In this document: piece after piece, positions 44,487 through 51,869 of the stretch
Numbering within the stretch: position 1 is the first letter of the stretch
Layout of the letters: each line of letters begins with the position of its first letter
NCBI RefSeq assembly: GCF_009796805.1
Contig: NZ_CP047029.1
Coordinates: 2,654,001-2,718,000, forward strand
Length of the DNA stretch: 64,000 bases
From: Algibacter sp. L1A34
Lineage (GTDB): Bacteria; Bacteroidota; Bacteroidia; Flavobacteriales; Flavobacteriaceae
Direction of reading: 5' to 3'
Position numbers and translations under genes: made by a program
Notes under the pieces: model-generated
Seen by the model: only the letters and a program-made list of their open reading frames with translations
Told to the model about the DNA's origin: nothing
The model's database searches: none

Positions 44487-44777
44487 ATGATTACAAAAAC
44501 AATTCAAATTCAAGACATCACGTTTGATGAATTAGCTGATGCAGTAGCTGAAAAATTAATGTCTAAGTTAAAAGGTTATATCGATCAAAAAGAAATTGAA
44601 AGAGATGATGATGTATACTTAACCAGAAAAGAAGTAGCCGAATATTTAAAAATAAGTTTAACAACAGTACATCATTGGACTAATAATGGAATATTAATAG
44701 CTTCAAAAATTGGGAATAGAGTATATTTTCAAAAATCAGTTCTAAAGAAGTCAATGTATGTAACAGGTAAGATCTAA
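44487..44777 (+). CDS. Helix-turn-helix (excisionase-like) protein
   Basis: A 96-residue protein with a MerR/Xis-like winged helix: YLTRKEVAEYLKISLTTVHH, then GILIASKIGNRVYFQKSVLK. It stands alone between the non-coding block and the phage-like cassette. It is similar in layout to the other two HTH proteins of the tandem elements and may belong to a third, decayed element. Confidence 0.72.
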   Translation: MITKTIQIQDITFDELADAVAEKLMSKLKGYIDQKEIERDDDVYLTRKEVAEYLKISLTTVHHWTNNGILIASKIGNRVYFQKSVLKKSMYVTGKI

Positions 44778-44850
44778 AAAAGGACACAAATATAGTTGGC
44801 TTCCATCGGCCACCACTAAAATGCTATAAAGCTCAAGCCAAAGGTTTTGA

Positions 44851-44886
44851 AAAAAATAATCCGCCTAAAAAAGCGGATCATTTTTT
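44851..44886 (+). terminator. Terminator after the HTH gene
   Basis: A 14-bp stem with one mismatch: AAAAAATAATCCGC (44851-44864) pairs with GCGGATCATTTTTT (44873-44886), followed by further T residues. It ends the forward transcript of the HTH gene. Confidence 0.7.
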
Positions 44887-45032
44887 TAAACCTAAAACTA
44901 GGCGTATTATTTTGTCCAAAAAGCTTGACAGCATAGCCACACCACCAATGGGATAGTTATCTTTTTTGTTTTTCGTTAAAAATAATAGGAAAGGGTTTTG
45001 TACTATATCTGAATAATCTCGTTAACAAAAAA

Positions 45033-45054
45033 AAGAGCCTCTACTGAAGCTCTT
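45033..45054 (-). terminator. Terminator of the reverse-strand phage-like cassette
   Basis: On the reverse strand AAGAGCTTC-AGTA-GAGGCTCTT is followed by a run of T residues. It lies 3 bp beyond the last gene of the cassette (45058-45252), so it ends that four-gene operon. Confidence 0.75.
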
Positions 45055-45057
45055 ACT

Positions 45058-45252
45058 TTATTCTTTTTTCTTTCTATGCAGAAGAAATTGATGTATTCGT
45101 TTAACCATTAGTGAAACTAAATAACTGACTATAGCTCCAAAAGCAGCCATGACAGCAGTTTTAATGAGGTCTGCAGATGTGATTTGAAACCACACAGATG
45201 AAACCGTGCCGCCAAGAATTGAAAAGCGAATATGTGTCACATGGTGTGTCAC
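45058..45252 (-). CDS. Small single-helix membrane protein, holin-like position
   Basis: A 64-residue protein with one membrane helix (TAVMAAFGAIVSYLVSLMV) and a basic C-terminus. Its size and place at the end of a cassette with another short membrane protein and DUF5675 recall phage holin/spanin genes, but the family is not recognised. It starts 1 bp after the stop of the next gene upstream. Confidence 0.5.
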   Translation of the reverse strand: MTHHVTHIRFSILGGTVSSVWFQITSADLIKTAVMAAFGAIVSYLVSLMVKRIHQFLLHRKKKE

Positions 45253-45253
45253 G

Positions 45254-45511
45254 CTATTCCGTACTTGATGCGGAATCTTTTCCGGCTATTTTGGGAACCT
45301 CTGTTTTGTCATCTATAGTGACTGCTTGACTGACTGCTGTAACAACAGTTCCTGCTACTGTCATATAAGTGGCAACAGTGACCAGTACAACTGGCAAAGT
45401 GATAGGTGCTGCGATGATTGCTCCTCCTGCAGTAGCTAAAGCAATTCCGATATTACGTAATGTTCTAAAGAACTTTGGCGTTGGTTTTTTATAACGTTCT
45501 ACAATATTCAT
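45254..45511 (-). CDS. Small two-helix membrane protein, holin-like
   Basis: An 85-residue protein beginning with a basic stretch (RYKKPTPKFFRTLRNIG), then two alanine/valine-rich helices (ALATAGGAIIAAPITLPVVL and VATYMTVAGTVVTAVS) and an acidic tail. This pattern is seen in small proteins next to lysis genes in Bacteroidota phages, so a holin-like role is plausible. It lies 4 bp after the DUF5675 gene. Confidence 0.5.
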   Translation of the reverse strand: MNIVERYKKPTPKFFRTLRNIGIALATAGGAIIAAPITLPVVLVTVATYMTVAGTVVTAVSQAVTIDDKTEVPKIAGKDSASSTE

Positions 45512-45515
45512 AATT

Positions 45516-45911
45516 TTAAGATTTAATAGTTAATAATACGTTTTCGTTTCTGTCAAAGGCCTGGTAGCATAGTGATACCAATTTTCGAAGTAATGGTTTT
45601 GAATTCGTTCCTTTTCCAATGCCTGTTAACTGCGTTACAGGAGCAATACAGCCACGAAGCTCTCGCTTAGCGTTATTCGCTGGATGTAGTAGTATAAGAC
45701 TACGGTTGTTCACGCCTACAATGTGTAAGTGATGACCGAATTTCACCGAATACCTCGCCTTTAGCTCGTATTCGCCTTCAGGAATACAGGACACTTGTCT
45801 TTGGTTATTTAACCAAGTCAATTCAATCGCAAAACCTAAAAATTGACCATTGTAGAAGAGAGCACTGTTAGTGCCCGCTTCAAAATAGGTCCTATGCAAT
45901 AACATAGTCAT
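45516..45911 (-). CDS. DUF5675 family protein
   Basis: A 131-residue protein with the family's layout: an opening LHRTYFEAGTNSALFYNGQF, then SCIPEGEYELKARYSVKFG, LILLHPANNAKRELRGCIAP with a conserved histidine and cysteine. DUF5675 proteins occur in Bacteroidota phages and mobile elements, often by lysis genes, and may act on peptidoglycan; this is not proven. It abuts the 251-residue gene. Confidence 0.7.
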   Translation of the reverse strand: MTMLLHRTYFEAGTNSALFYNGQFLGFAIELTWLNNQRQVSCIPEGEYELKARYSVKFGHHLHIVGVNNRSLILLHPANNAKRELRGCIAPVTQLTGIGKGTNSKPLLRKLVSLCYQAFDRNENVLLTIKS

Positions 45912-46667
45912 TTAGACTGTATCTACTTTCGCTACAGAAAGAGCGTTAAACGCACCGTTTTTCAACGGATACATTTGTCCATTCACCTCTTGGTAAAACT
46001 CAATACCAACGACCTGCAGTACTGGAAGTACTGAGTTTGCAGTAAGAGCAACGGTAAGGTTAATAGCTGCTGTGTTCGCTCCATCATATGGAAGGATAGC
46101 AGTTTCTGCACTTTCAAATACAGAAGCTTCATTTGCAAAATCAAGTTCTGCAGCACCCATGACTAATTTGTAATGTGTTGTTCCTCCTGGTGCAGCAATA
46201 CGTACCGTTGGTGCAAAGGCAACAATATCCACATCCACGTCACCAGTTGCACGATCATATGTTGTCACATATGGCGAGTAAAGTGTGGCACCTAATTTTC
46301 CATTTGCGTTAAACTCAAAGCCTAGCAAAGTGTTCATATCACCATCTTCGATGGTTCTAAGTCCACGTTCATTAACGGCATCAGTTTTAGTGACCGCAAC
46401 TAAGCTTTTTGTCAAACGACTGACTACGCGTTTATCTTTTGCATTCTGCAAAAGCACGCGAATAGCATTTCTGATGACTTTGCCACCTTTTCCAGCACGT
46501 CCAAATTCAGAACCATTCTCACGAGTTCTCTGGAACGCTGGATCATTTGCAATACGATTTTTATCGACACCACCTTTTGAACGCGCAAGGTGTCCGTCTG
46601 CGCTTTTGTAGAAAGAAATATCTCCGATAGTTCCTTTTAATTTGATAATACCTGTTTGTCTAGCCAT
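45912..46667 (-). CDS. Conserved 251-residue protein of phage-like cassettes
   Basis: The basic N-terminus MARQTGIIKLKGTIGDISFY and the later NDPAFQRTRENGSEFGRAGK precede a helical stretch (about 60-105), then a strand-rich C-terminal half ending GVEFYQ-like QVVGIEFYQEVNGQMYPLKN. I recognise the pattern as one that recurs in Bacteroidota genomes beside DUF5675 genes, but no function is known to me. The small basic-plus-beta layout would fit a nucleic-acid-binding or particle-forming protein. It is the first gene of the reverse-strand cassette. Confidence 0.6.
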   Translation of the reverse strand: MARQTGIIKLKGTIGDISFYKSADGHLARSKGGVDKNRIANDPAFQRTRENGSEFGRAGKGGKVIRNAIRVLLQNAKDKRVVSRLTKSLVAVTKTDAVNERGLRTIEDGDMNTLLGFEFNANGKLGATLYSPYVTTYDRATGDVDVDIVAFAPTVRIAAPGGTTHYKLVMGAAELDFANEASVFESAETAILPYDGANTAAINLTVALTANSVLPVLQVVGIEFYQEVNGQMYPLKNGAFNALSVAKVDTV

Positions 46668-46825
46668 AATGCTCTAAAATTTTGATTATCAAGCAAAAGA
46701 CTGTAGATTTATAAAAGAAATCAAAAAAACACAGACATCCATTCCGATTGATTCGTTTTATGCCATTTCAATACATATAGACGATCCCATGATGAGGTAT
46801 AGACAAAGTATAGATAGAGTATAAA

Positions 46826-47026
46826 ATGAGAATAGCAAGAGCCTGCATATATCCAAAAGACATTCAACGTATCACCGGAAGAAGTGAGCGCTACGGACGT
46901 AAGCTTTTAAATGACATTAAAGCCCACTTTGGTAAGAAGTCATATCAATTTATCACAGCAGAAGAATTCGCAGAATATAGTGGTATTAAAGAAGAAATCG
47001 TAAATCAATATCTGGAGACTATTTAA
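46826..47026 (+). CDS. Small helix-turn-helix protein
   Basis: A 66-residue protein starting MRIARACIYPKDIQRITGRS and continuing ERYGRKLLNDIK, which looks like a compact helix-turn-helix, followed by ITAEEFAEYSGIKEEIV. It is divergent from the 251-residue gene (158 bp apart) and probably regulates that cassette. Two copies of ACCCTWACRGGTATAA follow it. Confidence 0.6.
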   Translation: MRIARACIYPKDIQRITGRSERYGRKLLNDIKAHFGKKSYQFITAEEFAEYSGIKEEIVNQYLETI

Positions 47027-47030
47027 TTAC

Positions 47031-47087
47031 ACCCTTACAGGTATAATTAAATAAAAACATAGTGGTATCATACCCTAACGGGTATAA
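47031..47087. repeat. Paired ACCCTWACRGGTATAA repeats near the right end of element 2
   Basis: ACCCTTACAGGTATAA (47031-47046) and ACCCTAACGGGTATAA (47072-47087) are 14/16 identical, 41 bp apart, and each is a partial dyad (ACCC...GGGT). They lie 180-230 bp inside attR and could be integrase arm sites or an operator for the small HTH protein. Confidence 0.45.
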
Positions 47088-47262
47088 AACTACATAGTAT
47101 TTGATACGATTTATATAGGTTTGAATCTTTGATTTTTGTAAATTTGTTATGTCTTAGACAAGCTAAATGACTATAGAGACATTTAATGTAAATGGTAGCA
47201 ATTCGGTTAGTATCTACATTTAAAAGCTTACAAAGTCACTAGTACTAAAGAGTTACGGACAG

Positions 47263-47287
47263 GGTTTGAATCCAGTCGAGGTCACTA
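47263..47287 (+). repeat. attR of element 2: 25-bp repeat of the tRNA 3' end
   Basis: The same 25 bp (T-arm, acceptor 3' strand and three further bases) end the tRNA at 13924-13948 and the middle copy at 26643-26667. It is the original chromosomal tRNA-Arg 3' end and is followed by the original terminator. Confidence 0.82.
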
Positions 47288-47295
47288 GAGTAGAT

Positions 47296-47321
47296 AAAGC
47301 TTCTAAGAAATTGGGAGCTTT
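47296..47321 (+). terminator. Original tRNA-Arg terminator beyond attR
   Basis: AAAGCTTCTAA pairs with TTGGGAGCTTT (with G-U pairs), followed by T residues. It is nearly identical to the hairpin at 13957-13982. Confidence 0.65.
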
Positions 47322-47341
47322 TTTTATGCGATAAATTTAAA

Positions 47342-47494
47342 TTAATCTAGCGCATTTTTTGTGACATAAACCCGCCAACCTATAATGGCTAACTGTAATT
47401 TATTTGCTTTTGATAAATCGAGTTGTTTTTTAGAAAAACTTGGTAAGAGTGTTTTATTAACCTTTGCTAAAATTTTGAATATTTGCTTTTGCAT
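47342..47494 (-). CDS. Conserved 50-residue flavobacterial protein
   Basis: On the reverse strand an ATG at 47494 opens 50 codons to a TAA at 47342. The protein starts MQKQIFKILAKVNKTLLPSF and continues with KKQLDLSKANKLQLAIIGWR, ending YVTKNALD. Proteins of this size and pattern are widespread in flavobacteria and are sometimes named SsrA-binding protein in databases, though they lack the SmpB fold. It is basic, with no membrane helix. It is the first chromosomal gene outside the tandem elements. Confidence 0.6.
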   Translation of the reverse strand: MQKQIFKILAKVNKTLLPSFSKKQLDLSKANKLQLAIIGWRVYVTKNALD

Positions 47495-47941
47495 ATGTTA
47501 CCACATTTTTTTGTAAAAATAGTAAAACTTATTCTAGACTAAGTTTTACATGTTTTGTGGTTAAAGACTAGTAATGATTGTAATTATTAAATCGATTACT
47601 AGTTTTGCAAGAGTCATCATAATTGTTAGTTTTAAAGGGTTAGTATTATACTCGGTTTTTCGATTGAGTTTTCAATATATATTTTTAAGAAGCTATCTTC
47701 CAAGTATTTTGCTGCTAATCGGTGAAATTGAATACGAATTTGTAAGTAAAAAAAATGTTTTAGTTTTAATATTTAAGTGACTTGCTTCATATATGTTTTT
47801 AACTGTATGTAATATGTGTTAATATGGTTATAAATTGAAGCTTTTCAAGGGGTTTTTGAGGGTGTGTTTGAGAAACCAAGGGGGATTTGGTGTAAAACAT
47901 AGCTGTTTTTGATGGTTTTGTCTTTTCTGAATTTTAAAACA
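47495..47941. other. Gene-poor chromosomal stretch right of the elements
   Basis: Between the 50-residue gene and the BlaR1 terminator I see no convincing gene. A 68-codon forward frame at 47574-47780 has no family resemblance and a composition like translated AT-rich DNA. A promoter for the 50-residue gene should lie near 47500-47560. Confidence 0.4.
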
Positions 47942-47947
47942 CAAAAA

Positions 47948-47971
47948 AAGACACTCATTGCTGAGTGTCTT
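47948..47971 (-). terminator. Terminator of the BlaI/BlaR1 operon
   Basis: AAGACACTCA (47948-47957) pairs perfectly with TGAGTGTCTT (47962-47971) around a TTGC loop. On the reverse strand it is followed by TTTTTTTGTGTTTT. Confidence 0.75.
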
Positions 47972-47996
47972 AATTTTGAATTTATGAGTTATGAGT

Positions 47997-49610
47997 TTAT
48001 TTTTTTGTGATAATTTCTATAACCCCATTTTTACCTTTATCTCCGTATTTGTCTGTAGCATTTTTATTTTTTAAAACATTCATTGATTCTATGTTTTCTG
48101 GATCAAGATTTTTTAAGTCGTCGTAATTTATTTCTTCGTTGTCAAGATAAACTAAAGGTTGTTTATTTTTCTCTATTTCTAATTTATGTTGTGTTTTTTT
48201 TGTTTGTACAGAATCGTTGCTTTGTTGATTGCTACTTTTGGTAGTAATTTCGATAGCTCCATTTTTAGCTTTTTCTCCATATTTATCAATAGCAGATTTT
48301 CCTTTAAGTACATTGATCGATTTAACGCTGTCTTCTTGTAAAGTAAAACCTTTTTCTTCTGTAATTTTACCGTCGATAATGTATAAACGATCTGTGTCCG
48401 TTTGAAGTTGCGCCTTTGTTATCTCAAGCCCTATTTTAAAGTTTTCATCATTACTATTTCTTATAGTGATGCTGTGGTCGCTTTTATCGATAACAATATT
48501 TATGGTTTTTATCGGGGCGCTAGAATTAGAGCTATAGCTCGTGCTGTGAGATGCTTTATAATTTACTGATAATTTAATGTCGGTAATAAGGTTGTTTTTA
48601 TTTCTTTTAAGTTTACTTAATTTTAGAGTGTATCCTTTTTGTGCTAAATCTCTTTTAAGTTTTTCTATAGTATTGTCTGTGGTTTCTTTATGAATGTAAA
48701 GATTTAGTTTGTCTTCGGAAGTTGTTAAATTATTAATGTTAGAAACATCTTCTGTTTTAGAATTGATAATAACCTCTTCCGTATTGAAACTCATTAAAAA
48801 TAGAGTTAATAGGGGTAATACTATTGCATACTTAAATAAACTGATTTTCTTCGATTTTGATTTGTGTAACATAACGATTCGTTTTTTGATTAATGATGTG
48901 TGAAAATTATTGGTTAAAGCCATTTGATGAGATGGCAAACTTGTTTTTAGTAAGGTGATTTGATACGTTTTTTTACAATATATTTGACGTTGGGTTTCAT
49001 TATCGGCTATAAATTCTAAATTTTGTTTTAACGCTTTGTTGTAAAACCATATAAACGGATTAAACCATAACGCAACACAACTAATTTGCGTGAGTAAAAC
49101 ATCGATGGAATGTTTTTGATTGGCATGAATTTTTTCATGAATTAGAATTTGTTCTAACTCGTTGTTGTTAAAGTTATTTGGGTTGAAAACAATCCAGTTA
49201 AAAAAAGAAAAAGGAGATATATTTTTGTGTGTTTTAATGTAAGTGTATTTACCGTGTTTCTCTTTGTTACTTTTAGAGATTACTAAACCTAAAGAGGTAA
49301 GTTGTATTAAAAACCGAATAGAAAAACAGATGACTCCTAGCAAATATATTGCGGGTAAATAATCTAATATACTAAATGGTGTTTCGATGTTTTCCGAAAC
49401 CTCGGTAGGGATATTATTGAAGTTTGTTATATTTACTGGCGTGTACTCAATATAGATAGGGATCACTAAAAAAGGCAACGCAAATGCTGTGAAAATGCCG
49501 AGTATTAAAAACCATCTATTTTGTTCAAAAAAGGTATCGCGTTGCAAAAAGACTTTATAACTTATATAAAAAATGGCTAATAAAGCAGATACTTTTAATA
49601 GATATTCCAT
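47997..49610 (-). CDS. BlaR1-like M56 metallopeptidase
   Basis: A 537-residue membrane protein. The N-terminal part has four membrane helices and the zinc protease motif LIHEKIHANQKHS (HExxH), with downstream glutamate in LEFIADNETQ. The long C-terminal periplasmic part has two similar segments with KNGAIEITTK and KNGVIEIITK, resembling plug-domain modules, a layout common in Bacteroidota M56 proteins. The family senses an envelope signal and cleaves the BlaI repressor. The gene follows blaI by 2 bp. Confidence 0.87.
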   Translation of the reverse strand: MEYLLKVSALLAIFYISYKVFLQRDTFFEQNRWFLILGIFTAFALPFLVIPIYIEYTPVNITNFNNIPTEVSENIETPFSILDYLPAIYLLGVICFSIRFLIQLTSLGLVISKSNKEKHGKYTYIKTHKNISPFSFFNWIVFNPNNFNNNELEQILIHEKIHANQKHSIDVLLTQISCVALWFNPFIWFYNKALKQNLEFIADNETQRQIYCKKTYQITLLKTSLPSHQMALTNNFHTSLIKKRIVMLHKSKSKKISLFKYAIVLPLLTLFLMSFNTEEVIINSKTEDVSNINNLTTSEDKLNLYIHKETTDNTIEKLKRDLAQKGYTLKLSKLKRNKNNLITDIKLSVNYKASHSTSYSSNSSAPIKTINIVIDKSDHSITIRNSNDENFKIGLEITKAQLQTDTDRLYIIDGKITEEKGFTLQEDSVKSINVLKGKSAIDKYGEKAKNGAIEITTKSSNQQSNDSVQTKKTQHKLEIEKNKQPLVYLDNEEINYDDLKNLDPENIESMNVLKNKNATDKYGDKGKNGVIEIITKK

Positions 49611-49612
49611 AA

Positions 49613-49972
49613 TTAATTGTCTTTTTCAATAAGTTTAATAATCTCTTTAAGCTCGTCTACACTAATCTTTTCTTCTTTAGCAAAAAAGGATACCATGTTT
49701 TTGTAAGAGTTATTAAAATAGTTGTTAATGGCGGTATTCATAAAACCTTTTCTGTAATCTTCCTTAGAAACAATGGGGTAGTATTGGTGAGTTTTACCGT
49801 ATGCATTGTAGGCCACGTATCCTTTTTCTTCTAAATTTCTAATTATAGTAGAAAGCGTATTGTAATGCGGCTTATCGTTTTTAATTTCTGCTAAAACATC
49901 TTTTACAAAAGCTTTTTCAAGGGTCCATAAAATGTGCATTATTTCTTCTTCTTTGTTGGTTAACTTTTCCAT
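49613..49972 (-). CDS. BlaI/MecI family repressor
   Basis: A 119-residue winged-helix repressor starting MEKLTNKEEEIMHILWTLEK, with recognition region YNTLSTIIRNLEEKGYVAYN and a C-terminal dimer helix (SVDELKEIIKLIEKDN). It represses itself and the M56 gene and is inactivated by proteolysis. A perfect palindrome upstream (50011-50032) is its likely operator. Confidence 0.9.
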   Translation of the reverse strand: MEKLTNKEEEIMHILWTLEKAFVKDVLAEIKNDKPHYNTLSTIIRNLEEKGYVAYNAYGKTHQYYPIVSKEDYRKGFMNTAINNYFNNSYKNMVSFFAKEEKISVDELKEIIKLIEKDN

Positions 49973-50010
49973 TATAGGGTAAGATTCTAGTTATCAGTAG
50001 TTTTCAAATA

Positions 50011-50032
50011 TATAACTATTTTTATAGTTATA
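50011..50032. promoter_or_regulatory. BlaI-type operator palindrome
   Basis: TATAACTAT-TTTT-ATAGTTATA is a perfect 9+4+9 dyad 39 bp upstream of the blaI-like start. A further half-site TAGTTATTTAACT lies just beyond it. Confidence 0.6.
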
Positions 50033-50284
50033 AAACTAAAATAGTAGTTATTTAACTGTTTTTTAAGTTTTCAAGTTTTTTATATTCTATTAAAATGGGA
50101 TAAGCTAATTGAAAAGAGGTGATTATTCGGGGTGAAGTACATTCCGTTTTAAAGTTTTCATAAAGTCTTTGTCTTTGATTTTAACAACGAAGCGATCTCA
50201 AATCTTCTTATTGTTTTCAAAAAAACTTTTCGCTTTTCGCTTTTCAGTTTTTAGTTTCAATTATCTTCGCAAAAAATTATAGTT

Positions 50285-51232
50285 ATGAGTTTACTTTGGG
50301 TTATCCTTGGTTTTATTTTATTGGTTGTTGGTGGCGAATTTTTGGTTCGTGCATCTGTAGCGTTATCTTTTAAGTTTAATATCTCTAAAATGATTATCGG
50401 GATGACGGTGGTATCTTTCGCTACATCTGCTCCCGAGTTACTCGTAAGTTTACAAGCTGCTTTATCTGGTTCGCCTGCAATTGCTATAAACAATGTAGTG
50501 GGTTCTAATATAGCCAACATTGGTTTGGTTTTAGGGATTACTGCTATGGTGAGTACCATTGCTGTAGATAAATCTTTTTATAAACTCAATTGGCCAGTAA
50601 TGATGGTGTTTTCTATGGTACTGTATTATTTTCTAAAAAATGATAATATGCTATCTGCCTTAGAAGGTGGTATTTTATTCTTAGGTCTTATCGTGTTTTT
50701 AGTGTATTTAATTCGAACTGCCAAAAAGGATGCCGAACCTTCTGATGAGGTTGATGATTCTCTTGCTGTGGTCTCTAATTTTAAAATAGGAATCTGGTTA
50801 CTAATTGGAGCTTTATCATTGTATTTTGGTAGTGAATGGTTGGTTGAAGGTTCTAAAGCTATTGCGCTTTCCGTTGGAGTATCAGAAGCTGTAATAGGCG
50901 TATCGCTTATTGCTATAGGTACTAGTGTCCCAGAATTAGCAGCATCGGTTATTGCGGCAGCTAAACAAGAAAAAGCTATTTCTTTAGGGAATTTAATAGG
51001 ATCTAATATTTTTAATATCGCATCGGTTTTAGGTTTAACAGCCATGATAAAACCAATTCCGGTAACAGAATCTTCTATTTTAAGTACAGATATTTTTTGG
51101 ATGCTTGGTTTTTCGGCCATTTTAATTCCGCTAATATTTTTACCAAAACGTTTACAAATTAGCAGATTAAAAGGTTTTGCTTTAGTTGTTGGTTATGGTA
51201 TTTTTATGTTTTTAGTATTTACCAAGAAATAG
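50285..51232 (+). CDS. Sodium/calcium antiporter, YrbG type
   Basis: A 315-residue polytopic protein with ten helices in two inverted repeats. The alpha-repeat motifs are ATSAPELLVSLQAA with NVVGSNIANIGLVLG, and GTSVPELAASVIAA with NLIGSNIFNIASVLG. These bind Na+ and Ca2+ in K+-dependent-type exchangers. It exports calcium using the sodium gradient. A GNAT gene follows after 13 bp, probably in the same transcript. Confidence 0.92.
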   Translation: MSLLWVILGFILLVVGGEFLVRASVALSFKFNISKMIIGMTVVSFATSAPELLVSLQAALSGSPAIAINNVVGSNIANIGLVLGITAMVSTIAVDKSFYKLNWPVMMVFSMVLYYFLKNDNMLSALEGGILFLGLIVFLVYLIRTAKKDAEPSDEVDDSLAVVSNFKIGIWLLIGALSLYFGSEWLVEGSKAIALSVGVSEAVIGVSLIAIGTSVPELAASVIAAAKQEKAISLGNLIGSNIFNIASVLGLTAMIKPIPVTESSILSTDIFWMLGFSAILIPLIFLPKRLQISRLKGFALVVGYGIFMFLVFTKK

Positions 51233-51245
51233 GCTTTTAAGTATT

Positions 51246-51761
51246 ATGATTAAGATACAGAAAGCAACGGTTAATGATGCTGAGTTAATTGCTGAAATAG
51301 GAGGTAAATCCTTTTTAGAATCTCACGGACATAGTGCTTCCGAAATCGATATTAAAAATTTTATTGATAAAACGTATCATGAAAAAGCTATAGCTGAAGA
51401 GTTTAAAAATGGAAACGTTCAATATTATATTATTTCTTTTGAAGATAAAATAGCGGGCTTTTCAAAAATAGAGATTAACGCTTTAAGTCCTTGGGTTGAT
51501 GAAGTTGATGTTACTAAACTAGATCGGTTTTATTTATTGGAAGCGTTTCACGGAAAAAAGCTAGGCGTAGCCCTTTTTAATTTTATTATTGAAACATCTA
51601 AGCAGTATAATCAAAAAGGAATTTGGTTGGCTGTTTGGGTAGAAAATTTAAAGGCCATAAATTTTTACACAAAAAATGGTTTTAAAATTGTTGGAGATTA
51701 CGATTTTAAGCTCTCAGATACACGCTCTAATCCCAACCATATTATGTTTAAGGCATATTAA
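51246..51761 (+). CDS. GNAT family N-acetyltransferase
   Basis: A 171-residue acetyltransferase. The acetyl-CoA binding loop is RFYLLEAFHGKKLGVALFNF (Q/R-x-x-G-x-G/A pattern in a slightly degenerate form) and the C-terminal part has WVENLKAINFYTKNGFKIVG, a typical GNAT motif B region. The substrate is unknown. It follows the antiporter gene by 13 bp. Confidence 0.85.
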   Translation: MIKIQKATVNDAELIAEIGGKSFLESHGHSASEIDIKNFIDKTYHEKAIAEEFKNGNVQYYIISFEDKIAGFSKIEINALSPWVDEVDVTKLDRFYLLEAFHGKKLGVALFNFIIETSKQYNQKGIWLAVWVENLKAINFYTKNGFKIVGDYDFKLSDTRSNPNHIMFKAY

Positions 51762-51843
51762 TTTCTTCTTTATTTTGAATTTTAGAGCGATAAGGTATTC
51801 CGAAAAACCTGAGGTTTTCTGCCTTTTACACGTCTATAATAGT

Positions 51844-51851
51844 TAGATTTG
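51844..51851 (+). promoter_or_regulatory. Candidate -7 box before the LRR-kinase
   Basis: TAGATTTG matches TAnnTTTG, 18 bp upstream of the start codon of the LRR-kinase gene. Confidence 0.35.
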
Positions 51852-51869
51852 TAACTTCAAAATTGATAC

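Larger units (their letters stand above)
26619..47287. mobile_element. Integrative element 2 at tRNA-Arg, with defence cargo
   Basis: About 20.6 kb bounded by repeats of the tRNA-Arg 3' end (25 bp shared at the right). The tyrosine recombinase gene sits at the left end and points inward, followed by RteC, an excisionase-like HTH gene, a replication-type protein and an ATPase. Cargo is an AbiE-like pair, a broken DNA methylase, a six-gene CARF/PLD/helicase operon, and a small phage-like cassette. I see no relaxase. Confidence 0.75.

Noticed and set aside
45912-46667. Naming the 251-residue protein a capsid protein
   Set aside because: The layout is suggestive but there is no recognisable capsid motif, and no other virion gene is nearby.
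47574-47780. 68-codon forward frame
   Set aside because: No family resemblance, a hydrophobic and isoleucine-rich composition expected of AT-rich non-coding DNA, and no promoter or neighbour to support it.
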